Shown here: one piece after another, positions 34,178 through 45,126 of the stretch
How the letters are laid out: each line of letters opens with the position of its first letter
Numbering within the stretch: the first letter of the stretch is position 1
NCBI RefSeq assembly: GCF_028765345.1
Contig: NZ_JARAJZ010000018.1
Coordinates: 7,335-60,775 of the forward strand
DNA: 53,441 nucleotides
Source of the DNA: Sporolactobacillus sp. CQH2019
Lineage (GTDB): Bacteria; Bacillota; Bacilli; Bacillales; Sporolactobacillaceae
Direction of reading: 5' to 3'
The notes under the pieces: model-generated
Told to the model about the DNA's origin: nothing
Seen by the model: only the letters and a program-made list of their open reading frames with translations
Databases searched by the model: none
Program-made: the position numbers and the translations under genes

Positions 34178-34274
34178 AGTAGGGAACAACATTAATATTC
34201 CTTTAAATTGACCGATATCTCATGCCATAAAACATCGTCTTATCAGCATTCGCAAATCAAATGAACTATTTGTT

Positions 34275-35816
34275 TTATTCCCACTCGATCGTTGCCGGCG
34301 GCTTCGACGTGATGTCGTAGACAATCCGGTTGACGTGCTCGACTTCGTTGACAATGCGCGTCGAAACTTTTTCCAGTACTTCCCACGGGATCCGTGCCCA
34401 GTCGGAAGTCATGCCGTCGATTGAAGTGACAGCGCGGATGGCGACGCAGTGATCGTAGGTGCGGCCGTCACCCATGACGCCGACGCTCTGGATGTTCGGC
34501 AGCACAGTGAAGTACTGCCAGATGTCGCGGTCGAGTCCGGCTTTTTTGATTTCTTCGCGGAGGATAGCATCGGATTCACGAACGATCTTCAGCTTGTCCT
34601 CCGTGATCGCGCCGAGGATGCGGATGCCGAGCCCGGGCCCCGGGAACGGCTGGCGCCAGACGATGGCATCGGAAATGCCGAGTTCCGTGCCGAGCTTGCG
34701 CACTTCGTCCTTGAACAGTGTATTCAGCGGTTCGATCAGTTTAAATTTCATATCCTTCGGCAGGCCGCCGACATTGTGGTGCGACTTAATGTTCCGCGAC
34801 GAACCGCCCGCACCGCTTTCCACAACATCCGTGTAAAGCGTCCCCTGCACAAGGAAGGAGATATCCTCAAGTTTATTGGCTTCATCCTGGAAAAGATAAA
34901 TAAATTCATTGCCGATAATTTTGCGCTTGCGTTCCGGATCGCTGACACCTTCCAGCTTGTCCAAAAAGCGCTTTTTGGCATCAACATGGATAAAATTCAT
35001 ATGAAAATGATTTTTGAACGTATCGATAACGCCTTCCGCTTCGCCTTTGCGAAGCAGGCCGTGGTCGACAAAAATGCAGGTCAGCTGTTTGCCGATTGCT
35101 TTGTGGACAAGCACTGCCGCAACTGAAGAATCGACACCGCCGCTCAGCGCGCACAATACTTTGCGATCGCCGGCCGTTTCGCGGATTTTTTCGATTTGCT
35201 CATCAATAAAGTGTTCCATCGACCAGCTTTTTTCCGCACCGCAGACCGAGTAAACAAAATTTCTCAGCAGCTCGTTGCCGTATACGGAGTGGCGCACTTC
35301 GGGATGGAATTGAACCGCATAGACTTTTTTCGCCGGATTTGCCATCGCTGCAACCGGGCACGATTCGCTGCTTGCTTCAATGGCAAAACCTTCAGGAAGC
35401 GTCTTAACCAGGTCGCCGTGGCTCATCCATACCGTCTGTGTTGCCGGCAGGCCGTGGAACAGGGCGCTGTCCGTATTTGCGGTAATGTCGGCTTTCCCGT
35501 ATTCTCTGCGCGCCGCACGCTCCACGGCCGCTCCGTAGTGCTTGCTGATCAATTGAAGGCCGTAACAGATCCCAAGGATCGGCAGGCCCAGATCGAAAAT
35601 AGCCGGATCGCAGTCCGGGGCATCCGGATCATAAACACTGTTGGGTCCGCCTGAAAAGATAATGCCTTTTGGGTTCTTTTCCTTAATTTGTTCCGCGGTC
35701 AGCGTATGCGGAAACAGCTCACTGTATACACCCAGGTCACGAATGCGTCTTGCGATCAGCTGGTTGTACTGACCGCCGAAATCCATGACGATAATCAAGT
35801 TATTCGGTTCTGCCAT
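34275..35816 (-). CDS. guaA: GMP synthase (glutamine-hydrolysing)
   Basis: A 513-residue protein from ATG 35816 (GGAG 6 bp upstream; a longer frame to 35930 adds unrelated residues). N-terminal class I amidotransferase: nucleophile Cys84 in GICYG, with the His/Glu pair in QFHPEV. Middle ATP-pyrophosphatase with the P-loop [13 protein letters not shown]-terminal dimerisation domain ending [10 protein letters not shown], the invariant GuaA terminus. It converts XMP to GMP using ATP and glutamine, the last step of guanine nucleotide synthesis. No purine riboswitch was found in the 180 bp upstream. Confidence 0.97.
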   Translation of the reverse strand: MAEPNNLIIVMDFGGQYNQLIARRIRDLGVYSELFPHTLTAEQIKEKNPKGIIFSGGPNSVYDPDAPDCDPAIFDLGLPILGICYGLQLISKHYGAAVERAARREYGKADITANTDSALFHGLPATQTVWMSHGDLVKTLPEGFAIEASSESCPVAAMANPAKKVYAVQFHPEVRHSVYGNELLRNFVYSVCGAEKSWSMEHFIDEQIEKIRETAGDRKVLCALSGGVDSSVAAVLVHKAIGKQLTCIFVDHGLLRKGEAEGVIDTFKNHFHMNFIHVDAKKRFLDKLEGVSDPERKRKIIGNEFIYLFQDEANKLEDISFLVQGTLYTDVVESGAGGSSRNIKSHHNVGGLPKDMKFKLIEPLNTLFKDEVRKLGTELGISDAIVWRQPFPGPGLGIRILGAITEDKLKIVRESDAILREEIKKAGLDRDIWQYFTVLPNIQSVGVMGDGRTYDHCVAIRAVTSIDGMTSDWARIPWEVLEKVSTRIVNEVEHVNRIVYDITSKPPATIEWE

Positions 35817-35998
35817 CCTGCTCTCCACCCCATCTATTTTAATCGGCCGCTTGGTCTTCGCAAATAGTCCATCGGATACGATCCATTTAAAAAGCCGGAG
35901 GCCGGGAGGCTTCCAGTTTTCGCGACGCATTATTTACCATCCGCAACATTTGAATCACTTTTCTTATTTTAACAATGAATACAGGGTTCATCAACCCA

Positions 35999-37279
35999 TC
36001 AGACCAAATAGCGCAGATAAACATAGACGGTGCTGATCGCGAGCGACAGAAACATTACCGGAAGACCGGCTTTCATAAAAGCGGCAAACGTTATCGGACA
36101 GCCTTCTTTCTCCGAGATTCCGGCGACGATCAGATTGGCGCTCGCGCCGATCAGAAGCCCGTTGCCGCCGAGACAGGCACCGAGCGACAGGCTCCACCAC
36201 AGCGGCTCCAGATTGACGATACCCATGTGTCCCATGTCCTGAATCAGAGGAATCATCGTCGCTACAAACGGAATGTTGTCGACAACGGAAGAGGCAATGG
36301 CGCTCATCCAGAGAATCAGAAATGTCGTCGGCACTGTCCTGCCTCCCGTCAGCCCCAAAACGAAACCGGCAAAACGGGCAATCGCGCCCGTCTCCACCAG
36401 CCCGGCAACGAGAACGAACAAGCCGGTGAAGAAAAAAATCGTTGGCCATTCCACGGCGGAAAGCGCCTGCTCCATGTATCGCTCACCGGTCAGCAGGAGG
36501 AGAAGAAAAGCACCGGCCAGCGCAACCGTCGCCGTCCCGACTCCGAGTCTCTGATGGAGAAAAAAGCCGAAAATCGTCAGCAGCAAAACGGACAGTGACT
36601 TGATCAGGAGCGGCAGGTCCGTAATTTCATCGCGGGCATTCAGATCGGCAAGCCTTTCCGCCGCGTCCCGGCGCACGTGCAGCTGCTTCCGGTAAAAAAA
36701 GATCAAAAAAGAAAGCACGGCAAGCGCGATGATCAGGATGACCGGCGTCAGATTCGTGATAAAATCCATAAAGCTCAGATCTTTAACCGCGCTTCCGATC
36801 ATGATATTGGGCGGATCGCCGATCATCGTCGCCGTCCCGCCGATGTTGGCCATGAAAATCTCCGACATCAGAAACGGAACCGGCGAGAGTTCCAGTTCTC
36901 TGGCGATGCTGAATGTCACGGGAACGACGAGCAGCACAGTCGTCACATTATCAAGAAAGGCCGAACCGAATGCCGTAATCAGCGAAAACACCGTCAGCAG
37001 GGCGACAGGACGGCCGTTCACCTTCTTTGCCGCCCAAATGGAAACGGCCTTGAACAGTCCCGTCCGGGCAGTCACTGCAACAATAATCATCATGCCGACC
37101 AGAAGGCCGAGAGTGTTGAAATCGATATGGCGTATTGCAGTATTCTGATTAAGAACGCCGAGGAACAGCAGCAGCGCGGCAGCGAGCATGACGACGATCG
37201 TCCGGTGAATTTTCTCGGCCATTATGAATCCGTAGGCGAGAACAAAAATGGCAATGGCTAAAACGGCTCCGACTGGCAA
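35999..37279 (-). CDS. ArsB/NhaD-type anion or Na+/H+ transporter (second of two)
   Basis: A 426-residue membrane protein of the ion-transporter superfamily with ~11 helices. Motifs: FLDNVTTVLLVVPV at ~107 and, in the second half, SSVVDNIPFVATMIPL, the paired DN-containing hairpins of NhaD/ArsB/CitM proteins; also GGTATMIGDPPNIMIG and LGGNGLLIGASAN, the inverted-repeat re-entrant loops. The start is a TTG (37279) with AAAGGA upstream. It is ~70% similar by eye to the transporter at 37709-38989, and the two flank a small gene in one operon. The transported ion cannot be told from sequence. Confidence 0.88.
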   Translation of the reverse strand: MPVGAVLAIAIFVLAYGFIMAEKIHRTIVVMLAAALLLFLGVLNQNTAIRHIDFNTLGLLVGMMIIVAVTARTGLFKAVSIWAAKKVNGRPVALLTVFSLITAFGSAFLDNVTTVLLVVPVTFSIARELELSPVPFLMSEIFMANIGGTATMIGDPPNIMIGSAVKDLSFMDFITNLTPVILIIALAVLSFLIFFYRKQLHVRRDAAERLADLNARDEITDLPLLIKSLSVLLLTIFGFFLHQRLGVGTATVALAGAFLLLLLTGERYMEQALSAVEWPTIFFFTGLFVLVAGLVETGAIARFAGFVLGLTGGRTVPTTFLILWMSAIASSVVDNIPFVATMIPLIQDMGHMGIVNLEPLWWSLSLGACLGGNGLLIGASANLIVAGISEKEGCPITFAAFMKAGLPVMFLSLAISTVYVYLRYLV

Positions 37280-37399
37280 GCAAAACAGATCCTTTCCAAG
37301 ATTCAGTTATTGATAAGTGCTAAGAAAAATTTTTTTAAAACCCGGCCATTTATTTTCTTCAAGACGGCAGCTGTGCCCGGTTACATTCGATTTTCCGTT

Positions 37400-37690
37400 T
37401 CATGAAATGCTTTTCCAGGAAACAGAACGGATCAGCTGAAGCTGAAACAGGTGGGTAATAAAGGGCGCATAAACATTTTTACGGACAATGACCTGAAATT
37501 CGCCGCCTTTCCGCGCGTAAAACAGGATATCCGTGTAGATTTTATCACTGTCGAAGAATTGTCTGACGGCGCGCAGACGGTTTAACGCCTCGCCCGTTTT
37601 CGCCTTGATCAGAAATTCAACATCGTCTTCATTTTTTTGTTCGGTCAAAGCGATCAGTGAATCGTTGACCTGATAGATCAGTTTATCCAT
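37400..37690 (-). CDS. Hypothetical protein between two transporters
   Basis: A 96-residue soluble protein with GGGAG 8 bp before its ATG and only 18 bp from the upstream transporter gene. It has an acidic N-terminal half (DSLIALTEQKNEDDVEFLIK) and a basic, aromatic C-terminal half (FYARKGGEFQVIVRKNVYAPF). No known domain recognised. Being trapped between two paralogous transporters in one operon suggests a role in their regulation. Confidence 0.7.
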   Translation of the reverse strand: MDKLIYQVNDSLIALTEQKNEDDVEFLIKAKTGEALNRLRAVRQFFDSDKIYTDILFYARKGGEFQVIVRKNVYAPFITHLFQLQLIRSVSWKSIS

Positions 37691-37708
37691 TCCGGGATCT
37701 CCCTTCCA

Positions 37709-38989
37709 CTACATCAGATATCTGACATAAATATAACCCATCGCCATAGTTACTGAAACAAGCATCACGGGAAAACCGACCAGCAGATAACGGGTAAATG
37801 AGATCAAACGTCCCTCTTTTGCCGCGAGTCCGGCGACAATCAGATTGGCGCTGGCCCCAATGAGTGAACCGTTTCCTCCAAGACAGGCACCAAGCGCAAG
37901 ACTCCACCACAGCGGATCAAGGCTGCCGATGCCCATCCGTCCCATATCCTCTATCAGCGGAATCATCGTCGCGACAAACGGAATGTTGTCCATAAACGCC
38001 GAAGCCATGGCGCTCAGCCATAGAACAAGAAAAGAAGCGGCAGTCAGATTACCGGCAGTCAGATCAATCGCCGATTGTGCAAGATGATTCATGATGCCCG
38101 TTTCAATCAGACCGCCAACAAGGACAAACAGGCCAAGAAAGAAAAATATCGTCGGCCACTCAACGGAACTGAGCGCGTGTTCCAGTGTCTTTTCCCCTGT
38201 CAGCACCAACAGCAGAAAAGCACCGGCCAGTGCAACCGTCGCAGATTCCGCGTGGATCAACGGGTGAATGAAGAAGCCGAAAATAGTCAGAGCCAGAATC
38301 GAAACGGCTTTAATCATCGTGATTTTATCTGTAATTTCATTTTTTTCATCCATGGCCATCAGATGATCTCTGGCCTGATCGGACGTATGGAGCTTTTTTC
38401 GGTAAAGAATCAAAATAAACAGCATGACCGCTGTTCCGACTAATAGTGAAATCGGAGCAAGGTGCACGATAAAATCGATAAAGTCGATACTCCCGGCTGC
38501 GCTTCCAATCATGATATTGGGCGGATCACCGATCATCGTTGCTGTGCCGCCGATATTGGCCATAAGAATTTCTGTGATAAGGAACGGCATCGGATCTATT
38601 TTCAGCTGCCGGCTCATACTGAATGTCACCGGGACCATCAGCATGACTGTGGTTACATTGTCGAGGAAGGCCGAACCGACAGCCGTCATTGCGGCAAAGA
38701 TAATGAGCAGGGGAAGCGGTCTGCCCTTTACCCTTTTTCCGAGCCCGATCGCCACGTACCGGAATAGGCCTGTTTCCTCCGTAACCGAAACGATGATCAT
38801 CATGCCGATCAGCAGACCGATTACATTAAAATCAATATGTTCGAGAGCCGTATGCTGACTAATAACCCCGGAAAAAATCATCAGCGAACCGCCGATCATT
38901 GCTGAAATTGTCCTGCTGATTTTTTCAGAAATGATGGCACCATAGGAAATGATAAAGATCGCAATCGCCAGATAAGCTGCCGTCCCCAT
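37709..38989 (-). CDS. ArsB/NhaD-type anion or Na+/H+ transporter (first of two)
   Basis: A 426-residue membrane protein from ATG 38989 (GGAGG 7 bp upstream), with the same length as its paralogue downstream and the same motifs: FLDNVTTVMLMVPV, GGTATMIGDPPNIMIG, SAFMDNIPFVATMIPL and LGGNGSLIGASAN. Members import dicarboxylates or exchange Na+ or arsenite. Its leader carries a terminator between promoter and start codon (39028-39056), which suggests attenuation. Confidence 0.88.
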   Translation of the reverse strand: MGTAAYLAIAIFIISYGAIISEKISRTISAMIGGSLMIFSGVISQHTALEHIDFNVIGLLIGMMIIVSVTEETGLFRYVAIGLGKRVKGRPLPLLIIFAAMTAVGSAFLDNVTTVMLMVPVTFSMSRQLKIDPMPFLITEILMANIGGTATMIGDPPNIMIGSAAGSIDFIDFIVHLAPISLLVGTAVMLFILILYRKKLHTSDQARDHLMAMDEKNEITDKITMIKAVSILALTIFGFFIHPLIHAESATVALAGAFLLLVLTGEKTLEHALSSVEWPTIFFFLGLFVLVGGLIETGIMNHLAQSAIDLTAGNLTAASFLVLWLSAMASAFMDNIPFVATMIPLIEDMGRMGIGSLDPLWWSLALGACLGGNGSLIGASANLIVAGLAAKEGRLISFTRYLLVGFPVMLVSVTMAMGYIYVRYLM

Positions 38990-39027
38990 TTCATTTCCTC
39001 CTTCGAAAGTCCGTATGATCAAAAAAA

Positions 39028-39056
39028 AATAAAAAGAGCCCGTCTTGACAGGCTCC
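39028..39056 (-). terminator. Terminator in the leader of the NhaD-type operon (attenuator)
   Basis: On the minus strand GAGCCTGTC-AA-GACGGGCTC followed by TTTTTATTTTTTTTT, lying ~25 bp before the ribosome site of the first transporter gene. A promoter candidate TTGACA (39130-39125 region) with 17-bp spacer lies just upstream, so the hairpin is inside the leader. Confidence 0.65.
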
Positions 39057-39166
39057 TCCAAATACGTTCATGTTATTCAACTGTTTCTGCAATAACAATA
39101 ACGGATTACATACGCCGCTGTCAATCTTTTTCTTCGACCGCAGGCTGCAGGCTGCAAATCCGCGCA

Positions 39167-39216
39167 TAAAAAAAGAGACCCCCTCAACAAAGGGCCCAAT
39201 AATAAAAACAGGGGGA
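39167..39216 (-). terminator. Second leader/upstream terminator on the minus strand
   Basis: CCCCCT and AGGGGG enclose a long loop and are followed on the minus strand by TCTCTTTTTTTA. Just before it is a small hairpin TGCTTT-AGATGTTCG-AAAGCA. What transcript it ends is unclear; no minus-strand gene lies upstream. Confidence 0.5.
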
Positions 39217-39403
39217 AGTTACATTGCTTTCGAACATCTAAAGCATACTGCGCCTTTCTTAAAAATCAATTAACTTGTTCTACAAATTGAAATTCTTTAT
39301 TTCCCCGTGCCACAGATTCTCCGCAACTTCCTGTTTTTACATGATATATTTTCGATGCGGACGTTCAAAATAAAGGCGAATCCGATTCGGGAGGTGAAAA
39401 AAC

Positions 39404-39592
39404 ATGGCACAGCAGGAAAACAATATGGGAAATAACTTCTTGCCGTTTTTGGCCGCATGCGGAGCCGGTGCGGCAACATATGTATGGCTGCGAAACAATC
39501 GGGGCTCAATTCCGCAGTTCGTTCAGCAGCCGATGCAGCAGATGGGCAAAACGGCACAGCAGATCGCCGGAGCGTTCAATCCTCAGGGTTAA
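39404..39592 (+). CDS. Small membrane-anchored protein, 62 aa
   Basis: A 62-residue protein with GGGAGGTG 9 bp before the ATG. It has a short polar N-terminus, one hydrophobic, small-residue-rich segment (FLPFLAACGAGAATYVWL, about 12-29), then a Gln/Pro-rich tail (FVQQPMQQMGKTAQQIAGAF). The strong ribosome site and following hairpin support it as real. Similar short YtxH-like or hypothetical proteins are common in Bacillales; no function can be given. Confidence 0.7.
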   Translation: MAQQENNMGNNFLPFLAACGAGAATYVWLRNNRGSIPQFVQQPMQQMGKTAQQIAGAFNPQG

Positions 39593-39619
39593 TCCGTTCC
39601 ACATTTTTTAATATATTGA

Positions 39620-39665
39620 ACAGGCCCCCCGCCGCAAACGGCCCGGGGCTTGCTCAGTTTTGAAC
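39620..39665 (+). terminator. Terminator of the 62-aa protein gene
   Basis: GCCCC...GCCG-CAAA-CGGC...GGGGC stem, followed by TTGCTCAGTTTTG. Confidence 0.55.
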
Positions 39666-39938
39666 CGATCGGCGCGGCACCTCCATTTTATAGACAAAAA
39701 GGCTCTCTGCAGTAACACAGAGAGGTGAGTTAAAAAAGGATGGCAATTGTAACAGAAGGTAATTCATATTATACAACTAGGAATTGTATTATTTCAATAT
39801 TAAAAGCAAGAATATCTTTACAAACCCCGTATTTATTTTAAAAAATGTGATTCGCCTATCTTTCGAAACGCTTTTTCCTTGAAAATCATCATTTTTTTTG
39901 ATGTGTCCTGTTAAATAGACGTTTCTGGCAGTATGAAA
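39666..39938. other. Intergenic, AT-rich
   Basis: Contains a small hairpin CTCTCTG-CAGTAACA-CAGAGAG at ~39692-39713 and a 33-codon frame from 39740 with a weak ribosome site. Nothing else. Confidence 0.45.
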
Positions 39939-39960
39939 AGAACATACATTCGTGTATAAT
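39939..39960 (+). promoter_or_regulatory. LexA-like box overlapping the YolD operon promoter
   Basis: AGAACATACATTCG at 39939-39952 matches the Bacillus LexA (DinR) box GAAC-N4-GTTC with one mismatch, directly before TATAAT at 39955-39960. YolD genes are commonly in SOS operons, so this placement makes sense. Confidence 0.5.
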
Positions 39961-39983
39961 AGAAAACAAAAAAAGGTGATCTT

Positions 39984-40160
39984 ATGCTGACTGACTTTGA
40001 AAGAAAGATCGCACAAATCATGCGGAATGATTCGGCGGCAGGAAGAATAACACTGGTTAGCGATCTGGAACAGCGCACCGGCCATGACGCAGAAGAAATT
40101 GAAAAAGCCATTGAGAAAGCCAAGCACACTTCAAAAAAGGACGGAGGACTGCTGCCATGA
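39984..40160 (+). CDS. Small protein, 58 aa, first gene of the YolD operon
   Basis: Frame of 58 codons with AAAGGTGAT 3 bp before ATG 39984. The product MLTDFERKIAQIMRNDSAAG..., then LVSDLEQRTGHDAEEIEKAI, is a charged helical protein with a winged-helix-like length and no membrane segment. Its TGA overlaps the YolD ATG (ATGA), showing translational coupling. No family recognised. It is behind a promoter with a LexA-like box. Confidence 0.75.
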   Translation: MLTDFERKIAQIMRNDSAAGRITLVSDLEQRTGHDAEEIEKAIEKAKHTSKKDGGLLP

Positions 40161-40528
40161 ATAAATTAACCAAGGGAAGCAACCTGCGCTGGGAATCCAG
40201 CCGGATGATGCTGCCGGAACATGTTCAGGCGCTCAGGCAGGACGAGGCGGATCTGGGAAAAAAGAAACGTCCGTCTCTGGATGACCAGGAACTGGAGACA
40301 TTAAATCGGACACTCAGTGAAGCGCTGTCCGGAAGCAAACGGGTTGCGCTTCGCTATTATCAGAACGGATATATAAAAAAGAGCATTTGCTGCGTTGAAA
40401 AATTAGATACAGCTCGGCGGCAGCTGAAGATACGTGACGTGCACGAGACGGGCAGTTGCATCTCATTGATGGATATCGTCGAGATAAAGTTAGCGGATCC
40501 GGCAGCGGATCCATTTAGCGGCATGTAA
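40157..40528 (+). CDS. YolD-like protein
   Basis: A 123-residue protein with the YolD-family start NKLTKGSNLRWESSRMMLPEHVQAL, then RPSLDDQELE and a C-terminal beta-rich half with ALRYYQNGYIKKSICCVEKL and IKLADPAADPF. YolD proteins are usually encoded beside the Y-family polymerase UvrX in SOS-induced operons. Here no polymerase gene follows; the partner is the coupled 58-residue protein. A hairpin follows at 40564. Confidence 0.85.
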   Translation: MNKLTKGSNLRWESSRMMLPEHVQALRQDEADLGKKKRPSLDDQELETLNRTLSEALSGSKRVALRYYQNGYIKKSICCVEKLDTARRQLKIRDVHETGSCISLMDIVEIKLADPAADPFSGM

Positions 40529-40563
40529 AAAACGGATATAATATCGGCGATCTTTCTTCCGGC

Positions 40564-40600
40564 GGCGTCTCATAAGCCGATGTTTCGACTTGGAGACGTC
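40564..40600 (+). terminator. Hairpin after YolD, second copy of the dispersed hairpin
   Basis: GGCGTCTCATAAGCCGATG... pairing with CGACTTGGAGACGTC; ~85% identical to 5303-5339. Followed by TCTCTTTTG. Confidence 0.65.
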
Positions 40601-40739
40601 TCTTTTGATGAAAGCAGTGTTCTCTTTAGATCGAATACTTCTTTATCTGAATCTGCCGGCAGCAGAACGGGCGAAGGGTGTTTAATGTCATTACAGCAGA
40701 TAGATAACCGTTGGTTCCGCGGTTGATGCGGATGGGGAA

Positions 40740-41020
40740 ACAAACAATTCATATTCCGATTATTCGTACTCATTGATTTCGAACCATTTACCGGCGATTT
40801 TGATCATTTACTAATGATTCTCCGGCTGTATTGATCATTCCGGACCATGCACTCCGATCATAGTCTCAAAATACCTTGATCGGTACGATTTTTCACAGAT
40901 TGGCCCTAAAAATGCAGATGTTCCCCTAAATCGGGCATCACTTCCTGTTACCCGACCATCATCATCAACGGATTCTCCATCGGATCGGTCCGTCAATGTG
41001 AAACAGGATTCCATCTCCTG
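40740..41020. repeat. Degenerate ~20-bp periodic spacer
   Basis: Steps of about 20 bp recur with a CGATTTTGATCATT-like core (ATTGATTTCGAACCATTTAC, CGGCGATTTTGATCATTTAC, TAATGATTCTCCGGCTGTAT, TGATCATTCCGGACCATGCA). No reading frame. Confidence 0.5.
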
Positions 41021-41733
41021 CCTTTTTTGGTTTGTTAAAAACTCTTGTACTGCGTTTTTTATAAAAAAAAGCCCTGCAGAGCAAATCAGAACATTTTGCC
41101 CATACAGGAACTATAAAACACTCCCCCAAGTTATCGTATCAAAATGAACTATACAAAAAATGAACATCTATCTTCTCTGCTGCTGCAGTAACGGTTAACT
41201 GTCATTTATGCCGCGTCAATGGAAAAAGCGGCGTTCCATTTTTCTATTCCTTATAAAATGATTTCACATCTCAGTGAAGAAACTGTCGGGCGCCCGAATC
41301 CCGATGCCGGACTGAAGACATGGAACTTTGGGGCCGTGGAATAAATAGTCCACCGAAAATATTTGGCGGAGCCGGCCTGCTGAATGCCTCGATAAATTGT
41401 GAGCGGAATAATCGATGAAATTTATAATGATCCGACTTCTTTTTAGGGCCTGATAAAAAGCATAGGAAGCGAGGCTTATTCAACGGATTTTGCTATCACA
41501 TCGGCCCTGTCGTGAAGCATACCAAAATTCAAAAACAGGTAACGCCCGCGGGTCTCCGGCCACACATACATCTCTGCCTGCAGAGGCAGGTGTCGGTCCG
41601 GAACAGGTTATGGACCTTTCCTGACCAAAAAGAATGCGAAGCCGCGACTTCAACTATACTTTGCCTGGAACGGGTCATGGACCGCCCTTGGCCGCATGGA
41701 CAATGAGGGTAATCTGCACGCCGCCTGGCCATG
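41021..41733. other. Intergenic, no gene seen
   Basis: About 700 bp between the periodic spacer and the groEL terminator. A perfect small hairpin CTGCCT-GCAG-AGGCAG lies at ~41577-41592. Frames present on both strands lack ribosome sites and known domains. Confidence 0.45.
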
Positions 41734-41780
41734 AAAAAAAGAGCGTCTCTCTTATGTTCGGCGAACACTTGAGAAACGCC
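41734..41780 (-). terminator. groESL terminator
   Basis: On the minus strand GGCGTTTCTC ... GAGAGACGC followed by TCTTTTTTT, ~85 bp past the groEL stop. Confidence 0.85.
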
Positions 41781-41866
41781 CATTTAATATGGATGGCCCG
41801 TAAAAAAACCATCGGATGGATCTATATAACCTGCAGCCCCTGATCGAACCGGGGATTCAGGATTTT

Positions 41867-43812
<1,946 letters not shown>

Positions 43813-43857
43813 GAAAGAAATACCCTCCTTAAATTGAATGTTAAGTAAAGTACTTTG

Positions 43858-43884
43858 TTAGCACTCTATTCGTCCGAGTGCTAA
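43858..43884. promoter_or_regulatory. CIRCE operator (HrcA site)
   Basis: TTAGCACTC-N9-GAGTGCTAA, a perfect match to the CIRCE consensus, 46 bp before groES. Confidence 0.98.
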
Positions 43885-43894
43885 TCCATTTAAT

Positions 43895-43923
43895 ATAATA
43901 ATCAATTCCATTTTGATTTGCAA
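43895..43923 (-). promoter_or_regulatory. Sigma-A type promoter of groESL
   Basis: On the minus strand TTGCAA (43923-43918), 17-bp spacer, TATTAT (43900-43895), immediately before the CIRCE element, so HrcA bound at CIRCE would block initiation. Confidence 0.75.
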
Positions 43924-44412
43924 GCTTTTCATAAAGAAAACTTGCCGATCGGCCGGCCTTCAGGCAAAGCCGGAAGCTTAGTTGCGATGCCGCGGGCAGC
44001 CGGGCGACGGACAGGCCGAAGATGCAGTATCTTTGTCCGCCTGCTTATACCTATGACTTGCTGAAACTTTATACTTATAAAACAGGATGCACAATAGGCC
44101 GCGGATCGGCGGCCTGATTTCGGCCCGTTATCCTCTCTCTGTTTCCGAAAGCGGCCTGTTTGAGATAAGAGCCCCGCTCTGCCCGGAACAGGCATGCCGG
44201 CCGAAGGCATATATTCCGCCAACGGACGAATATTATGGGGAGATGAACCAACAGGTTCGGTAATATGGAAAAGGAGAGGCACACGCCGCTATGTTAAAAT
44301 AGGATGTATGAGCGCGGCGGCGCATCAAAAGAATCCTGTTTCTGATCGGAAACCGCGCCGGTTCCCCCCTCAAAGCCCTGATAAAATTTTCGAGAACACG
44401 AGGTGTCGTCGC
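43924..44412. other. Intergenic between divergent groESL and CPBP genes
   Basis: About 490 bp, GC-rich in the middle. Frames on both strands lack ribosome sites. In Bacillus this interval is short; tatA/tatC-type genes seen in related gene orders are not present. Confidence 0.45.
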
Positions 44413-45087
44413 TTGACGAAAAGATACATATCCATTGTCATTATTTATCTGATTTGTTTTCTGTCGCCTTTGATTCCCGGTTTCGCCTGGCTGACCGGAT
44501 TTTTTCCTAGAGGCCAGGGCTACGGCGTCGTCATGACCGCGATATTTTTTCTGACATTGATTATCGTGCTGATACTCCTGCTTCCTGAACGTTACATACG
44601 AAACGGGGAACGCGCGCCGGCGGGTGTATCTCTTCTATGGGCGGTCGGCGGCGTTTTGGCACTGTTCGCCCTGCAGATTCTGGCATCGCTGATCAATACT
44701 TTCATATTCGGCGAACCTTCGCAATCGGCACACACCCAGAGTGTCGTCCAAATCGCACGGATGTCGCCGCTGTTTTTGCTGGCAGTCGCTGTCATCGGTC
44801 CAATGCTGGAAGAAATCGTCTTCCGGAAAATCATTTACGGCAGCCTGAAGAAGAAAATGGGCTTCATTCTTGCTGCATCGATCAGCTCGCTTATCTTTGC
44901 CTTCGGACATTTGGATTTTCAGCATCTTCTCATTTATTTCGTCATCGGATTCTTTCTCTGCTATGCCTACAAGAAAACGGGGAGGATTGCCGTCAACATG
45001 TTTATGCATGCCGCGATGAATGCGACCGTTGTCGCGATCAGCCTGACGCTCTCGTCGCCGTCGTTTATCCAGCTGACAGGTCATTAA
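44413..45087 (+). CDS. CPBP family intramembrane metalloprotease (YdiL-like)
   Basis: About 224 residues from the TTG at 44413 (AGGTG 7 bp upstream, giving a membrane helix at the N-terminus); a longer frame to 44194 adds an unlikely hydrophilic tail. Eight or so hydrophobic segments. The family's motif 1 is present as MLEEIVFRKIIYG (EExxxR), motif 2 as IFAFGHLDF (FxxxH) and motif 3 as NMFMHAAMNA (HxxxN). The gene position beside groES matches ydiL of Bacillus. CPBP proteases cut membrane peptides or act in immunity to bacteriocins; substrate unknown. Confidence 0.85.
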   Translation: MTKRYISIVIIYLICFLSPLIPGFAWLTGFFPRGQGYGVVMTAIFFLTLIIVLILLLPERYIRNGERAPAGVSLLWAVGGVLALFALQILASLINTFIFGEPSQSAHTQSVVQIARMSPLFLLAVAVIGPMLEEIVFRKIIYGSLKKKMGFILAASISSLIFAFGHLDFQHLLIYFVIGFFLCYAYKKTGRIAVNMFMHAAMNATVVAISLTLSSPSFIQLTGH

Positions 45088-45121
45088 AAAAACACGGGAT
45101 CCGCCGGGGTCCCGCGTTTTT
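45085..45121. terminator. Bidirectional terminator
   Basis: ACACGGGATC and GGGTCCCGCGT pair around CCGCCG, with an A-run on the left and TTTTT on the right, between the convergent CPBP and aminopeptidase genes. Confidence 0.85.
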
Positions 45122-45126
45122 CATTA

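Noticed and set aside
34449-35126. Long plus-strand frame antisense to guaA
   Set aside because: A mirror of the guaA codon structure, without start signals.
39740-39841. 33-codon frame MAIVTEGNSYYTTRN...
   Set aside because: Weak ribosome site and no similarity; cannot be told from chance.
44194-44412. N-terminal extension of the CPBP protease
   Set aside because: Hydrophilic, no ribosome site, while TTG 44413 has one and gives a membrane start.
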